The notes beneath the pieces were generated by a model. That model was not told the origin of the DNA and did no database searches. It saw only the letters and a program-made list of their open reading frames with translations. Made by a program: the position numbers and the translations under genes. Positions 34,190 to 46,510 of a stretch of 64,000 nucleotides of DNA are shown in pieces. Position 1 is the first letter of the stretch, and every line of letters starts with the position of its first letter. This DNA comes from Cyathus striatus (taxonomy: Eukaryota > Basidiomycota > Agaricomycetes > Agaricales > Nidulariaceae), in contig JAOVFP010000016.1 of the NCBI GenBank assembly GCA_025738555.1, positions 1,674,001-1,738,000 of the forward strand, given 5' to 3'.

Positions 34190-35007
34190 ATGATCACTTT
34201 CTACGACGCGCCCGTCAATATCCCAAGTAAATGTGGCTCGTTGAGTACTTGGAAAGCTAGGTGAGTACGTCTTTGATGCACTATATTATTATGTCAATCG
34301 AACTAAACCATCCACATTATTGTAGATATTGCTTGAATTATAAAGGCTTACCGTATCAGACCAAATGGATCGAATACACGGAGATAGAGCCCCTTTTCAA
34401 GGAGTTGGGAATTCCTCCTACCGGGACAAAACCAGACGGATCACCATACTACACAATACCAGCGATATACGATGATGCGACAGGCGCAAAGGTTGCCGAT
34501 TCCATGAAAATTGCTGCATACCTTGACAAACCCTACCCCTCTGAAAAGCAAGTTCTTATTCCACCTGGTACTGAGGTCCTTCATTACACATTTCGTGATG
34601 CTGTGTTTGGGATCCTATCTTCTCTATGACCACTTTACGTCCCTCACATTCCGGGGAAACTTAATCCTGCTAGCAGAGAATATTTCAAGCGTACTCGTGC
34701 TCGGCTTTTTAAGGTTGACGACTTGGAGGACATGCAACCTAAAGGAGACGAAGCCTTTCAAGAAAGTCTGAAGAAGTTGGAAGATGGACTCGGGAAGATT
34801 TATGGATGGATGCAGTCCATTGGAGATGAGCCTTTCATCGGTGGAAAGGCGCCCATCTTCGCCGATTTTATTGTTGCTTCGGCACTAGTAACTGTGAAGT
34901 ATACTTGGGGGGAGGAAAGCGTTGAATGGCAGGCATTGCGGAGTTGGCATGGTGGGAGGTGGGAGAAACTCGTAGATGACTTGAAGGAATATGAAACGGA
35001 AAATTAG
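34190..35007 (+). pseudogene. Glutathione S-transferase paralog with one nonsense codon
   Basis: Exon 1 is 34190-34260 and exon 2 is 34326-35007, the same lengths (71 and 682 nt) as in the GST at 20526. The protein contains TWKARYCLNYKGLPYQTKW, GSPYYTIPAIYDDATGAK, EPFIGGKAPIFADFIV and RSWHGGRWEKL. In exon 2, at 34627-34629, TGA stands where the paralog has the Trp of LSPLWPLF. Reading is otherwise open on both sides of this codon to the normal end. It is therefore a very young pseudogene, a nonsense allele, or a sequencing error. Translation stopping here would leave only the thioredoxin-fold half. Confidence 0.8.
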
Positions 35008-35242
35008 TACCTGTGAATTTGTACAGATGAAGTACATAGTTGATACTTGTGAATGTTTGCATAGTGTTTACGTTAATGTAATATAACTTATAAGTTAGGC
35101 TCCGATGCTCCAAGCCTTGGAGCAATGTTGAAGTCACATATGATATCGAAGTGACGTCGACACAGACAACTGCAGGATATAATGCGCGAGTATCAACAAC
35201 GACAGTGCTCCTAATACTCAGTACTGAAACTCAATTGCAATC

Positions 35243-35528
35243 ATGCCATCCGAAATAACCGACAAGAAGAATGCCCCCATTAATATTGGGGATACGGTAT
35301 CCACCAAATTCAGAGGTGGAAAACATGCTGGGGAAGTTGAGACTATTGTTACCACAAAGGAGGAGGCTGAGGAGTATGGTGCGAAGAACCCTCCGAAGGT
35401 TCTTTTTACTGATCAGAACGGTGAGTTAAAAGGTTTTAAATGCACCTTTCTCATCACCGACACCCACAGGAAAATTTGTTTCTCATAATCCGAAGACCCT
35501 TGTTCACGGGGATAATCCTCGACAGTAA
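35243..35528 (+). CDS. Hva1/TUDOR small protein (hypervirulence-associated protein family)
   Basis: Two exons (35243-35420, 35470-35528; intron 49 bp) encode 78 residues. The reading INIGDTVSTKFRGGKHAGEV, then VLFTDQNGKFVSHNPKTLVH, matches the Hva1 TUDOR family of small fungal and bacterial proteins (a GD-V-TK-RGGKH-GEV start and a D-G-x-x-x-HNP-TL end). The fold is a small SH3-like barrel; its cellular role is unclear despite the family name. The last six codons, GGGGATAATCCTCGACAG in DNA, recur as a remnant at 16709. No lesion seen. Confidence 0.8.
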
Positions 35529-35741
35529 TAACATCGTGAAGTAGTACATATCATTAAATAATTCATCTGTAATATTAAACTGGCTTTCGAATTTTCATTT
35601 TGAATTCATTGAATCTGTGAATTGTTACTGTAAGTCCCAATAATCATCTAATTCTAGGCATGATATCGAAGGAATTCATCATTAATTCATCACCTACTTT
35701 TCGTAGAGAGTATATACAAGTACCTGCATAGATACATAAAG

Positions 35742-36863
35742 TTACGCGATACTTTTTTCACTGTCGTCCACGAATCTAATACTTTTCGTGACTTCCGCAA
35801 TAGTGTGTGCCTCGCAAGCCTTTCCTTGCATGACCCTATATATAAGAATGACCGGCGCCAGAACCTAAATTAAATGGCCAGTAAGGTCGCCTGTTAAAAA
35901 AATGAGAAGTTTTTGTTCTCACTTGTAATTGCGCTAGAATAGGGTATATAGACGATGTTGCTATTCCCCTCGTTGGATATGGCCAGTCATACTGCGAGTT
36001 ATTTGCATATTGTGGAGAGATATCTCGAGCAATATGCTGAAAGCTTCCGAAGAGGATAAAAAGTGCTTGGCCTATAACAAGAATACCCTGTGTTTCCACC
36101 AACATTGCAACGATGCTTATGTACTCCTTCCCATGATTGTTTCCCAAGGCTTTTCGAACGTTATAACGATGTATCAATAACCTCCCTGCGATTAGAACCG
36201 TCATTATCAGGTTGTGCGAGAGTGTAAGTGCTTCAAAGTATATAGCGAATTGATAGTTAGTAGAGGGTCCTATGCTGAGGAATCGAATTACAAGACTGCC
36301 TATTACTGGAACGTTTTGTTATTTCAACCTTTGATATCGCTCACTCATTATAAATGCTTACCAACAGATGTGATTTGAAGCAGGACAGAAATCAGAGAGA
36401 CACCCCATTTCACAAGCTTTAAGTCCTGGTATATGCAGAGAAATCGCCATAACTTCAGGTCAGGCTGTTAAGCAGCACGCTTTCCCATCCAAAATATAAA
36501 AACACGCACCAGTATAGCATCAACTGCCCAAGCAGTTAACATAAAGCATATATTTCCGTCTAAACCCGCACCTTCTGTTGCGAACATGCAATCTGCCGGG
36601 CTCATGTACAATGTAACATATCTGATGTCGGCAATAATTTCAACCGTGCATAAGCAACAAGCAATGGAAGTATACAGCGACAATATCTTTTGCTGAGGGC
36701 TAAGAGCCTTTTTCGCAGTAATTTGGCTCCAAACCATGCGCAAATAAATAACGCTAATTGCTGTGGTACCCCCATATAATATACAGGCCATGAGACTGCT
36801 GTAGGTCCATGCTTTGGACATATATTGGTCTGCCGGGGCATCTGTAGTGAAATAACATTCCAT
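35742..36863 (-). CDS. Seven-helix-type membrane protein of unknown function, copy 2
   Basis: Four exons on the minus strand: 36863-36510, 36464-36362, 36305-35923 and 35864-35742. Introns of 45, 56 and 58 bp give 320 residues. Exon structure and splice phases match copy 1 (15279-16385), and conserved blocks include GNICFMLTAWAVDAIL, WRFLCIYQDLKLVKWGV, GKEYISIVAMLVETQGILVI, and PILAQLQ joined to VLAPVILIYRVMQGK. Protein similarity to copy 1 is moderate, so the duplication is much older than that of U6/CSN5. It appears intact and lies convergent with the Hva1 gene. Confidence 0.75.
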
Positions 36864-37920
36864 CTCGAATTCCTTGAAAAATGTTGTCTGTTACCCCAAC
36901 CGCCTTATATGTTTGAAAGGCGACCCCAATAGACAGTAGGGGTATGTGATCAAAGAATGACAAGGGAGAAGGGACTCGATGTGTTCGTATACTCATCTGT
37001 TTACTTATGAAGGCTGGGCAATTGATGACAGTGACGTGATTCGTGCATAATACAAAAGATTCACCAGATGCTTTAAAAGTGATGCGAACAATTTATAGCT
37101 GTGCGCTGATACATGATGTATTAGCAATAGTAACCATTGTAGAGTGAATTTGTTTTTTTAATTGTTTAAGGGAAGGTAGTGCTTCTTAGATTCCCGCTTT
37201 TGAGAAGTAGGTAAGTATTTAATTGATTACTGTCAGTGATACATCACTATGGATGTGACTACTGTAAGTTCGATATACCAGAATCATGCAGGTTGTTATC
37301 AATGGCAGTGTTAGGCTATGTTTAATCATATGTAATCGAAGTAATTCCTCTCCACTGATAACGCATGGCCCAATACTCGATAGAAAACCTTTGATGTTGG
37401 TGAACACAGTGCGACAGTCACTCTCACACGCGGCTGGCAATATCATCTAATTATAAAGTACAGTGTGTTTGCGATGAACAACTAAAATAAAGCATGTATT
37501 TTCGTCCAGCCCTGTACTCATGGTTGAAGCATCAAATTAAACTCTATAATACAGTATTTGTTATTACCAGCCGGATATAAAGTTATGACTCACTTTTGTA
37601 GTCACCAATAATTCTAACTGTGCGTTCACCAAGTTGAAGCCGTAAGTACCCATATAAGAGTTTTATAAAGGGACAGGGAAGGAAATAGGATCAAATGCGT
37701 TGGCACAAACACGCCTTATATTTCTGAATGAACCATTGCGGTTGTGGTTGTTGTGTGGTTCCAGGGCAATGTAAAAAGGGTTATCGCTTGCTGGTTACCT
37801 TATCCATGAGAATCGTCATGTTATCGTACTTCGTGTTCACCAGGTTTATAAAGTGGTAATATTTCAGCTAGATTACTGTTTTCTGTGGTACTATTACTAG
37901 TATGTACTCTAGAGCTCAAC
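36864..37920. other. No gene seen
   Basis: Intergenic sequence between the membrane-protein gene and the second U6 gene. Short frames only. Confidence 0.35.
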
Positions 37921-37986
37921 AAAAATAAATATTGAGACCCGTAGGTCTACCACTCCGGGAAAGCGTGTCATCCTTGTGCAGGGGCC

Positions 37987-38017
<31 letters not shown>

Positions 38018-38041
38018 TTCGTATGTCACCCCGAAGGGGAC
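37921..38041 (-). ncRNA. U6: U6 spliceosomal snRNA, copy 2
   Basis: Same features as copy 1: a 5' stem-loop GTCCCC TTCG GGGTGAC, here with an all G-C stem, then ACAGAGA, AGATTAGCATGG, CCCCTGCACAAGGATGACAC and a T-run terminator (TATTTATTTTT) at 37921-37931. The upstream sequence GAACGTACTTCTCAC is conserved between the copies and may be a promoter element. It is divergent from full-length CSN5 with about 200 bp between. Confidence 0.9.
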
Positions 38042-39142
38042 AATAACCCACGTGAGAAGTACGTTCGTATAGACTCGTTTTTGCATTTTGTTCAGCCTGC
38101 GGGGTTCAACTCTATGTAAGCTACACTAATCGTTTACATAATATTATCTTCGCAGGGCACAGCCAAATACGTTGCTCGTCACCCACAACGATAGTCACTA
38201 TGCTTTGCTAGCGCTCATCGTTTGTCCACCACCATCCTTCGCCATGTCGTCTTCGACGGCGTTGCAGAACTTTACTCTTAACAACAACATCCTTGAGCTG
38301 ACGCCTCAAGACGAGATATACAGATTCGACGCTGACGAGAACAGGAGGATCAACAGAGAGGCGCCATGGTCGAAAGAGTGCGCCTTCGTCGTCTGCTCTC
38401 AGCTTCATCCTCTGACTTTCTTCTTCTGGTAGCCCTCACTACTTTAAATCATGCAAGATCTCAGCCATTGCACTCATCAAGATGGTATGTCTACCTTCGT
38501 TGCGCCGCGTATCTATACACTCGGATATAGAACTGATAATCTTGTTTCTTAGGTGATTCATGCACGCTCTGGTGTGCCACACGAGATCATGGGGCTTATG
38601 CAAGGCAAAGTCGTTGGGAACTCTATTGTGATTATGGATTCGTTCGCGCTGCCTGTGCAGGGGACTGAGACGCGCGTTAATGCTGCTAATGAAGCCAACG
38701 AGTACATGGTGGAGTACATCCAAGGAAGTGAGAAGGTGTGCATTACCACTCATTCTGTGACTATGCATACTCACATGATATCTAGGCTGGACGATTGGAG
38801 AACGCTATCGGATGGTATCACTCGCATCCAGGCTACGGATGTTGGTTATCAGGTATCGACGTCAACACACAACTGAACAATCAAAAGTTCCAAGATCCCT
38901 TCGTAGCAGTCGTCGTACGTTCCCCTTGTTCCCCCTTCCCCCCTCCCATTCTTACAATCAATCAAAGATCGACCCCAACCGCACCATCTCCGCGGGAAAA
39001 GTCGACATTGGGGCCTTCCGCACCTACCCAGAGAACTACACCCCTCCCTCCGCCTCCTCAAGCGAGTACCAATCCATCCCACTCAGCAAGATCGAGGACT
39101 TTGGTGTCCATGCCAACCAATACTACCAGCTTGATGTGGAGA
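37922..39142. repeat. Segmental duplication (U6 + CSN5), copy 2
   Basis: Counterpart of 18320-19547. CSN5 is complete here, so this copy is probably the source or retained locus. Beyond 39142 there is no similarity to the sequence after 19547. Confidence 0.85.
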
Positions 39143-40163
39143 TTTTCAAGTCGAGCTTGGATAATGAGCTCCTTGGGCTGTTGTGGAATAAGTATTGGGT
39201 GAATACGCTCAGTCAGAGCCCTTTGATCTCGGTATGTTCTTTCTTTGTTATTGGGGGATGTGCTAGGGTGCTGCTGATGTGTTGTTGCGTGTAGAATCGG
39301 GCGTATGCGGTGTCGCAGCTCAATGATCTGCAACAGAAGTTGGCGAAGGCGCAGGGGACTGTGACGTCTACGAGGGCGATGGCACCTACATTGAAGGAGA
39401 AGGATCCGGCTGCTAAGGTATGGTTTCCCTAGTACTATCTGGTGGTGATTATCATGCCGATGTAGAAGGATAAGGATGAGAAGAAGAAAGAGGATAACCA
39501 GCTGGCGAAGGCTGTTAAGGATAGGTGAGCGATCTTTCGTGTTTCGCCCTGGCCTGGACGCTGTTATTAGCCAGCGTTCACTGTCGTTGCTTGACTTTCC
39601 CTTTTTGCTCTTGTGGGCTAGGATGTTGCTATTTCCCTATATGATACTTTACATTCATGCGCGACCCTTCACAGCTTTCAGCTACCTCTTCTCTTTCATA
39701 TTCTTCTCTCGCCTTCATGCCCCCCTTCATTCCTCGTGCATACTTCTCCGTCGTTTTTCTCTCTTCACGTTTTTCACCCCCCGCTACTGACGGCTAGCTT
39801 TACCTTTACTCTTCCTCTCGACATTACTTTACATCCAAACTCGCTTCTCGATACTATTTGCAGCAGCACCTTAGGCGTCCTTTCATCCTGGCCAACCTTT
39901 CCTGTGCACGTTGCACTTCCCTATTTCATCCCAACCTAGTCACCTTACGCTTCTCCTTGTCTTGTCTCTCTCCTTTCTCCCTCACCACTCCTCAAACCTG
40001 ATGCTGACACCCATCTCATAGCACCAAAATCGCAGTCGAAGCACAACACGGGCTTATCGCCCAAGTCATCAAAGACGTCATCTTCTCCATGCGTCCAGGA
40101 GGGGCTCGTAACGAGGCGGGGGCCGCGCAGGTTGGAGAGGTTACCGATATGGCTATCGGTTAA
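38244..40163 (+). CDS. CSN5: COP9 signalosome subunit 5 (JAB1), full length
   Basis: Eight exons (38244-38377, 38433-38484, 38553-38735, 38786-38914, 38968-39231, 39295-39417, 39466-39524, 40022-40163) encode 361 residues. CSN5 is the catalytic subunit of the COP9 signalosome, a zinc isopeptidase that removes NEDD8/Rub1 from cullins. The MPN+ domain shows the Glu in PHEIMGLM and the JAMM motif [14 protein letters not shown]. It continues with [20 protein letters not shown] and [16 protein letters not shown] to a Lys-rich linker and a C-terminal helix region ([19 protein letters not shown]). Intron 7 (39525-40021) is 497 bp and pyrimidine-rich, far longer than the 48-68 bp of the others. The start matches the truncated copy at 18642. 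Confidence 0.93.
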
Positions 40164-41438
40164 CGGCGCCTCGTGCCTGATCGCGGATAGTCGATGGGGG
40201 ACCATTTAGAAGTCTTGTAGAGTATGGAGATTCGAGAGGGGAGTTGTAATGGTCGGTACCGTTGTACTTGCTTTATTGTTGTCATTTTTTAGTGTGTCTC
40301 ATCACGTTCATATGTATTATTACTCACTAACAAGCACATGTTGATTTACTGGTGCATCATTTTGAGAAGGTGTGGTGGAGGCTCAGGTGACCTTGACAGT
40401 TGTCCGGTTCCGTTTGCTCGTTGGGAGTCTAAGGTGCACAGCTGACTTTGCTCATATGCCGCTGATGTTTATAGAGCTTTTGTGTTGGTTGTTAACCTCA
40501 GGTGCTTCGTTCATCGGGTTTTTAGCCTTCGTGTTTGGAATGATGATTTACGGTAGTCCTCGGACAGTTTGCAGGGCATTTACTTGGACGGCGTCTGTTT
40601 TGTCACTCGATCAACTATTATGTATCTGCCGTCTTATGTAAGCGCACATTCGCAGAAATCAATGCTCAACTTAGCTTAGCTCCGCAACGCTCCTCCACAT
40701 TGGCCGACTCTGACTGCACAATATTGAGCAGCACTGCAGCAGGGACTTTCCTATATCTGACATTCCTGTCAAGTATGTACGTCGGTGACAAATCCTGAAG
40801 ATGATTGGTTTAAGCTCGCTTCATGGTGTGCCTTCCTATCGTATCGTACCCGATATACTGACACTGCAGTGTGAGTCTGTGTGACAGACCCGCATACGGA
40901 AGCTCTGAATCTCGGAAGAGCTCAGAGCTGGCTTCGAGTGGCCACGGTAAGTATTTGCTGACATCTTTCGTACGTACTTTACATATTCTACGTCGCCCAG
41001 TTTGCCAAAATGTATGAAGAATTGACAAGGATCTCCTCTCTTATTAACGTTGCCGTCGGTTGGTAGAACGTATACGACCGTAAAATTTAAAGAAAGCCTT
41101 TATCCACTGATGTTCCTTATTATTAGATGCGCCATGCGTTCACATTTCAGACGCCATACTGAAAAAGCTCTTGGCTTTTGAGGCGCTTCACCTCGAATAA
41201 CTTCAGACAAACTTCAGATGTCGGGTGCTACGGTTAAGAACCACCAAAATGTGATTTGCAGACTGTCGTTATTAATTACAAGTGCTCCGATGAATGCGCA
41301 ATTTAATCCCTCCCAGACCGTATACCCCGATGTCTTTGGCTGTATGCTTGAATTGAAGGTGCTTCGGAGAAGAAGCTGCGATAACGTTATAATACTCCCT
41401 TATGGTACATACTCACGTGCAACTGGAACATGGCCACA
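40164..41438. other. Intergenic; upstream region of the P450 pair
   Basis: No known motif in the frames here. An 89-residue plus frame (40372-40641) is Leu/Phe-rich but lacks splice partners and is not called. Confidence 0.35.
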
Positions 41439-41444
41439 TATAAA
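41439..41444 (+). promoter_or_regulatory. TATA box, P450 copy 1
   Basis: CACATATAAAGTTGGG, with TATAAA 53 bp before the chosen ATG. The second P450 has TATATAA at the corresponding distance (62 bp), which supports both. Confidence 0.5.
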
Positions 41445-41491
41445 GTTGGGTTTCCAGCTATGTATGTATCTTGGCGTTCAATCTTCATCCT

Positions 41492-43665
41492 ATGCCTTCG
41501 AACGTAATCCTCCTACTGGACGCTGTTTCCATTATCCTTGGGATTATTACAGTTTACATTTATCTTCGCTCAAGAGCCAAGTCTGATGGAAAGCTACCAC
41601 CTGGACCTAAAAGACTGCCTTTAATCGGAAACGCGTTGGATATTCCCTCAGAATTTCCTGCAAAAGGCTTTGCCGACATGGCTAAGAAGTACAGTACGTA
41701 CCTCAAGTAACTTTGTGCTGAGTTCTGGCTGATTTCATATACGTAAAGATTCAGATATTATCGGTCTCAATGTTCTAGGGACCAATATCATTGTTCTCAA
41801 CTCTTATGAAATAGCGCAGGACTTACTTAGTAATCGATCTGCCATCTATTCAAGCAGGTTAGTAATAGCTCTCTAAAACACTTTTGAACAAAACATTAAT
41901 CTAGAAATGACCACAGGCCGAGGTGCATAATGTCACGCGAGTTGTACGTTATTATGCGAATGGATTATTGGTTTTTAAACTTACTTTGCATCATCACTAG
42001 AGCTGGATTTAACTACACATTTGGCATGTTTCCTTACGACTCTCGATGGAGAACACACCGAAGAATCTTTACCAAGTATCTTCATCCTCTCAGCACTGAT
42101 ATAAATCGGCCGAGGGAAACAGAGTATGTTCGTGTCCTTCTGGGTAAATTTCTTGAAAGTCCCGACAGTTTCTTGGGACATCTGCGACAGTATGTAATCC
42201 TTACCATCTAAGTGACTTACGACTTACATATACTTTCTCCCTGTTTTTCATTGAAAGCATGTTTGCATCTATCGCTGTTTCATCTGTGTATGGGTTGAAA
42301 GTTACACCAGAAGACGATCCTTATGTGGCTGTTGCAGAAAGGGCTCTTGAAACTTTAAACGAACTACTCACTCCAACAGGATCATTTCTTGTCGATATAT
42401 TTCCAATGCTAAGGATGGTTCCTGAATGGTTCCCTGGAGCAGGCTTTCAGAAAATCGCTAGAAGGGGAAGGAAAGAGGCGGATGATATGCTAAATGTACC
42501 GTTCGATGCGTCGATGGAGGCCTTGGTACGTTCAAAGCTATAAGCATTGTACACCTTCTGACCTTTCATAGCGTGATGGGACGATACTTCGAAGCTTTGT
42601 CTATGAAGGGATGGAAGACATGCATAATACTGGAAACATCGATCCCACCGAGCACATGCAATATCTAAAAGAAATCGCCGTAATGGCTTATCTTGGTATG
42701 TGGCATGTTCTCTGAAAACTACGCGAAATTGGGTAAGTATCTAATTGAGTGGATTTAGGTACCGTAGATACTACATATGGCACCATCACTACTTTCATAC
42801 TTGCTATGGTGAAGTATCCCGAAGCACAAAAAGCTGCGCAACGGGAATTAGATGCTGTTCTAGGAGCCCGACTTCCAGACCATGGTGATATGGACTCTAT
42901 TCCATATATTACTGCGCTACTGCGCGAGGTCTTGAGGTATGCCATTGTTAACGTGGCTATGTAGAATTGCTAATTAACATTACATACTAGATGGGAAACT
43001 GTGATACCAACAGGTCTGCGCATTCATATTATCTTTATAGAAGCAGTCCTAACCAGTTAATTTTGGAAGGTTTACCCCATTACAGTACAGAGGATGATGT
43101 TTTTAGAGGTTATTACATTCCTGCAGGCACAGTCATCATTCCAAACCAGAGGTATGCATCTATCATATTATTATCATCCTGGAAATGGTTAACTCAGGTG
43201 AAGAGGAATGCTGTATAATGAGAAAGACTACCCAGACCCGCATATGTTTAGACCAGAGCGTTTCCTGAAAGAGGGAAAACTAAACGACGACGTGAGAAAT
43301 CCTGAAGATATTGCGTTTGGATTTGGTCGAAGGTTAGTATTAGGCTAAAGTTTTCGTCGCAATATATTTTAACTATACTTAGAATGTGTCCCGGAATCCA
43401 TATTGCAAAATCGTCGTTATGGATTACTATGGCCTCCATACTTTCGATGTTCAATATCGACAAAGCGCTGGATAAGAATGGAAACCCTATAGAGCCTACT
43501 TATGAGTTCAGGAGTGGTGCAGTAACGTGAGTACATGCTAGCGATGTGTAGTAACCACCCAAATTCTCACAAGGAATCACAACTAGCCATCCAATACCAT
43601 TTTCGTGCTCCATAAAGCCACGCTCAAAGATGGCCACTTCTGTTATCCAGTCTTTGTCTGAATAA
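41492..43665 (+). CDS. Cytochrome P450 monooxygenase, copy 1 (intact, 12 exons)
   Basis: Exons 41492-41693, 41749-41857, 41917-41943, 42001-42189, 42258-42525, 42572-42695, 42759-42936, 42991-43013, 43070-43151, 43204-43332, 43383-43526 and 43587-43665 sum to 517 codons plus stop with no lesion. An N-terminal membrane anchor (ILLLDAVSIILGIITVYIYL) precedes the PPGPKRLPLIGN hinge. Helix I has GTVDTTYGT (the A/G-x-D-T-T oxygen-activation motif), helix K has LLREVLR (ExxR), then FRPERFL and the heme loop FGFGRRMCPG with the thiolate Cys. It resembles the OrdA-like P450s abundant in Agaricomycetes; the substrate is unknown. The start is chosen by the anchor and by agreement with copy 2. Confidence 0.92.
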
Positions 43666-44270
43666 CTATCGTACACTACTGGAAGTTGTGGCAAATATTT
43701 TAATACTTAAAGCAAATAAGTAGTATTATACACTGGAGGATAATAGTTTAACCAAACATTGTCCCACTTTGAGTAAGCCTAAGTCACGATGGGAGTGTAA
43801 CATGTAGCTAGTAAGCGACCGCCAGGTACAAGCCTAGGTACACCGCGGACGTATTTGCAGTTTAGGTATCCTTATCTACTGCCCCATTCCCGTTATGTAC
43901 AGGATGTTAACCAATTGTGGAATGTTCATTCATGTACATGTGACTTGTCAGGCCTTCATGCCCCATGATAAGTATGATGTCATTGCAGGTGGCGTTGCGT
44001 CACTACTCAAATTTGGTTCAAATGTATTCGCGTCTTTCGCTATTAGCTTTTTCACGTACCATCGAAAACGTTACTGTAGGTCCCAACACCGATCTCAATA
44101 TCTAGGAATCAAGCCATTTAGGGGAAGTTGACGCTTTTGGAACCTACCACCATATGTTACATTTAACATGTTTATTAATGTTAAACGTTAAGCCACGGTG
44201 GGAGAAAGATCGTGAGATATCCAGCCACCCATCATCATGAGAAGTGTTAAGATAAGCGCTAGGTGACATT
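43666..44270. other. Spacer between tandem P450 genes
   Basis: No gene seen. It holds the 3' end of copy 1 and the promoter of copy 2. A 78-residue frame at 43895-44131 has no motif. Confidence 0.4.
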
Positions 44271-44277
44271 TATATAA
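44271..44277 (+). promoter_or_regulatory. TATA box, P450 copy 2
   Basis: CATTTATATAACTC, with TATATAA 62 bp before the ATG at 44333. Its position parallels that of copy 1. Confidence 0.5.
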
Positions 44278-44332
44278 CTCAGACCTATGCTTGAAATGCT
44301 TATCATTGCGGTTTTCAGTCACCACAGCGAAG

Positions 44333-46510
44333 ATGCCTTCTAACACACTCATACTATTTGATGCTGCTGCTAGCATTCTAGGGGTCATTACAGTTTATGT
44401 TTATCTCCGCTGGAAAAATCGTTCGATTCGGAAACTACCTCTCCCACCTGGTCCAAGACGGCTGCTCCCATTCATCGGTAATGCATTGGATATACCCTCC
44501 GAAAATTCTTCGACAGCTTACATAGATATGGGGAAACAATATAGTATGTACCATCGTTTATTGCATCATAACTAATGAAGGTCCTATATACTCTAAAGAT
44601 TCGGACATTATTTATCTGAGTGCCTTCGGAACAAACATCGTTGTCCTGAACTCATACGAGACTGCCAAGAAACTACTTGAAAATCGATCCGCAATACATT
44701 CAAGCAGGTGAGTTGGAACAAAACTTCACTGCACTCTATTCATTCATAAGTGTTTATTAGACCCAGAGCCATAATGCTACGTGAACTGTACGTTATGCAA
44801 ACAGTGGTTTATCAATGTCCATGGTTGCTCACTATGATTCAATCAGAGGAGGATACGATTACACATTTGGCATGTTTCCCTACGATACTCAATGGAGAGC
44901 ACACAGAAGACTTTTTACACAGTATCTTCATCCCATAAAAACTGAAATAAATCAGCCAAGAGAAATCGAGTATCTTCGCGTTCTTTTGAAGAACTTGCTC
45001 GAAGATCCTGATAACTTTCTGTCGCACGTACGACGGTATGTAAATTTTTGTATATCTTCCACTCAGGCTACAAACTACTTATAAACACTGAATACTCCCA
45101 GCATGTCTGCATCTATTGCAGTATCATCAGTGTATGGGTTGAAAGTTACATCAGAAGACGATTCATACGTGACTGTTGCAGAAAGGGCCCTTAAAACCTT
45201 GAATGATTTACTCTCTCCGACAGGATCATATCTTGTTGAAACCTTCCCGCTGCTAAAAATGGTTCCCGAATGGTTTCCCGGAGCAGAGTTTCAGAGAATC
45301 GCGAAGAAAGGCAGAAAAGATTCGCTTGATCTGAAAATATACCCTTTACTGCATCAATGGAGGCCATGGTATATACATGATTTTAAACTAAATCGCCACT
45401 TTTGAGCTTACGTTAATATGTAGCGCAATGGAACGATACTTCCCAGTTTTGTGTATGAAGGACTGGCAGACATGAAAAATAGGGAAAATATCGACCACAT
45501 TCAACACACGCAAAATATAAAAGAAATCGCCGTAATGGCCTATTTAGGTAGGTGGTGTGTTCTTTGCCACATGGGGTGCCAATTAACCTGCCTGTGTACT
45601 TATTAGGTGCCGTTGACACCACATATGGTTCGATCACCGTATTCATCCTTGCTATGATGAAACATCCAGAAGTACAAAAAGCAGCGCAGCGCGAATTGGA
45701 CTTGGTGCTAGATGAGCGACTTCCTGAGCACGATGATATTCCTTCCATTCCATATGTAACAGCATTACTGCGGGAGGTCTTGCGGTACGCTGCTTACTTG
45801 TGGATAGCACTTTTGCTTGAAATGACTAAAATTGCTTACTAGATGGGAAGCAATTGTCCCAATGGGTCTGTGCATTCATGATAATTCTCAACAGGGTATA
45901 AGTCTTAAATGATAGACGAAAGGTTTACCCCATTGTAGCACCGAAGATGATATGTTTAGAGGTTATTATATCCCGGCAGGTACAATCATTCTTCCAAACC
46001 AAAGGTGTGCATTGACGCAATATTCCCCCCGGGCCACTCACTAACATTGATAAAGAGGGATGCTGTACGATGAGCGAGACTACCCGGATCCGCATGTTTT
46101 CAGACCAGAACGTTTTCTGAAAGCAGGCCAATTAGATGATGCTGTGAGAAATCCAGAAGACATCGCATTTGGCTTTGGAAGAAGGTTGGTTAATCAAGCG
46201 TGATTGTCTTTGATCTCACTTCAATTATACGTAGAATATGCCCTGGACTCCACCTTGCAAAATCGTCTCTGTGGATAACCATGGCGTCTATTCTTTCATT
46301 GTTCAATATTGAAAAACCAGTTAACGAAGACGGTAACGTTATAGAGCCTACTTACAAGTTCGATAGCACCGGGGTAACGTGAGTACGATGTGCAATTACG
46401 TGACAACCACTCATGATCCATTTGGGTATAGCCATCCAGAGCCATTTTCGTGCTCCATTAAGCCACGCTCAAAAAGGGCTGTCTCTATTCTCAAGGCCTT
46501 ATCCGAGTGA
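44333..46510 (+). pseudogene. Cytochrome P450, copy 2, with a 1-bp frameshift
   Basis: A tandem paralog of the preceding gene with the same 12-exon plan (exon 1 44333-44543, exon 2 44599-44707, exon 3 44761-44787, exon 4 44847-45035, exon 5 45102-45368, last exon ending TGA 46508-46510). All hallmarks are readable: LPPGPRRLLPFIGNALDI, GAVDTTYGS, LLREVLR, FRPERFL and the heme loop FGFGRRICPG. Exon 5 is 267 nt where copy 1 has 268: at about 45331-45340 CTGAAAATATACC lacks one base relative to ATGCTAAATGTACC, and the frame continues correctly only if shifted. A recent single lesion or a sequencing error is equally compatible. Confidence 0.85.

Noticed and set aside
41471..41491. P450 copy 1 starting at the earlier ATG (MAFNLHPMPSN...)
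   Set aside because: The second P450 starts MPSNTLIL, which aligns with the inner ATG at 41492, and the TATA spacing also fits the inner ATG.
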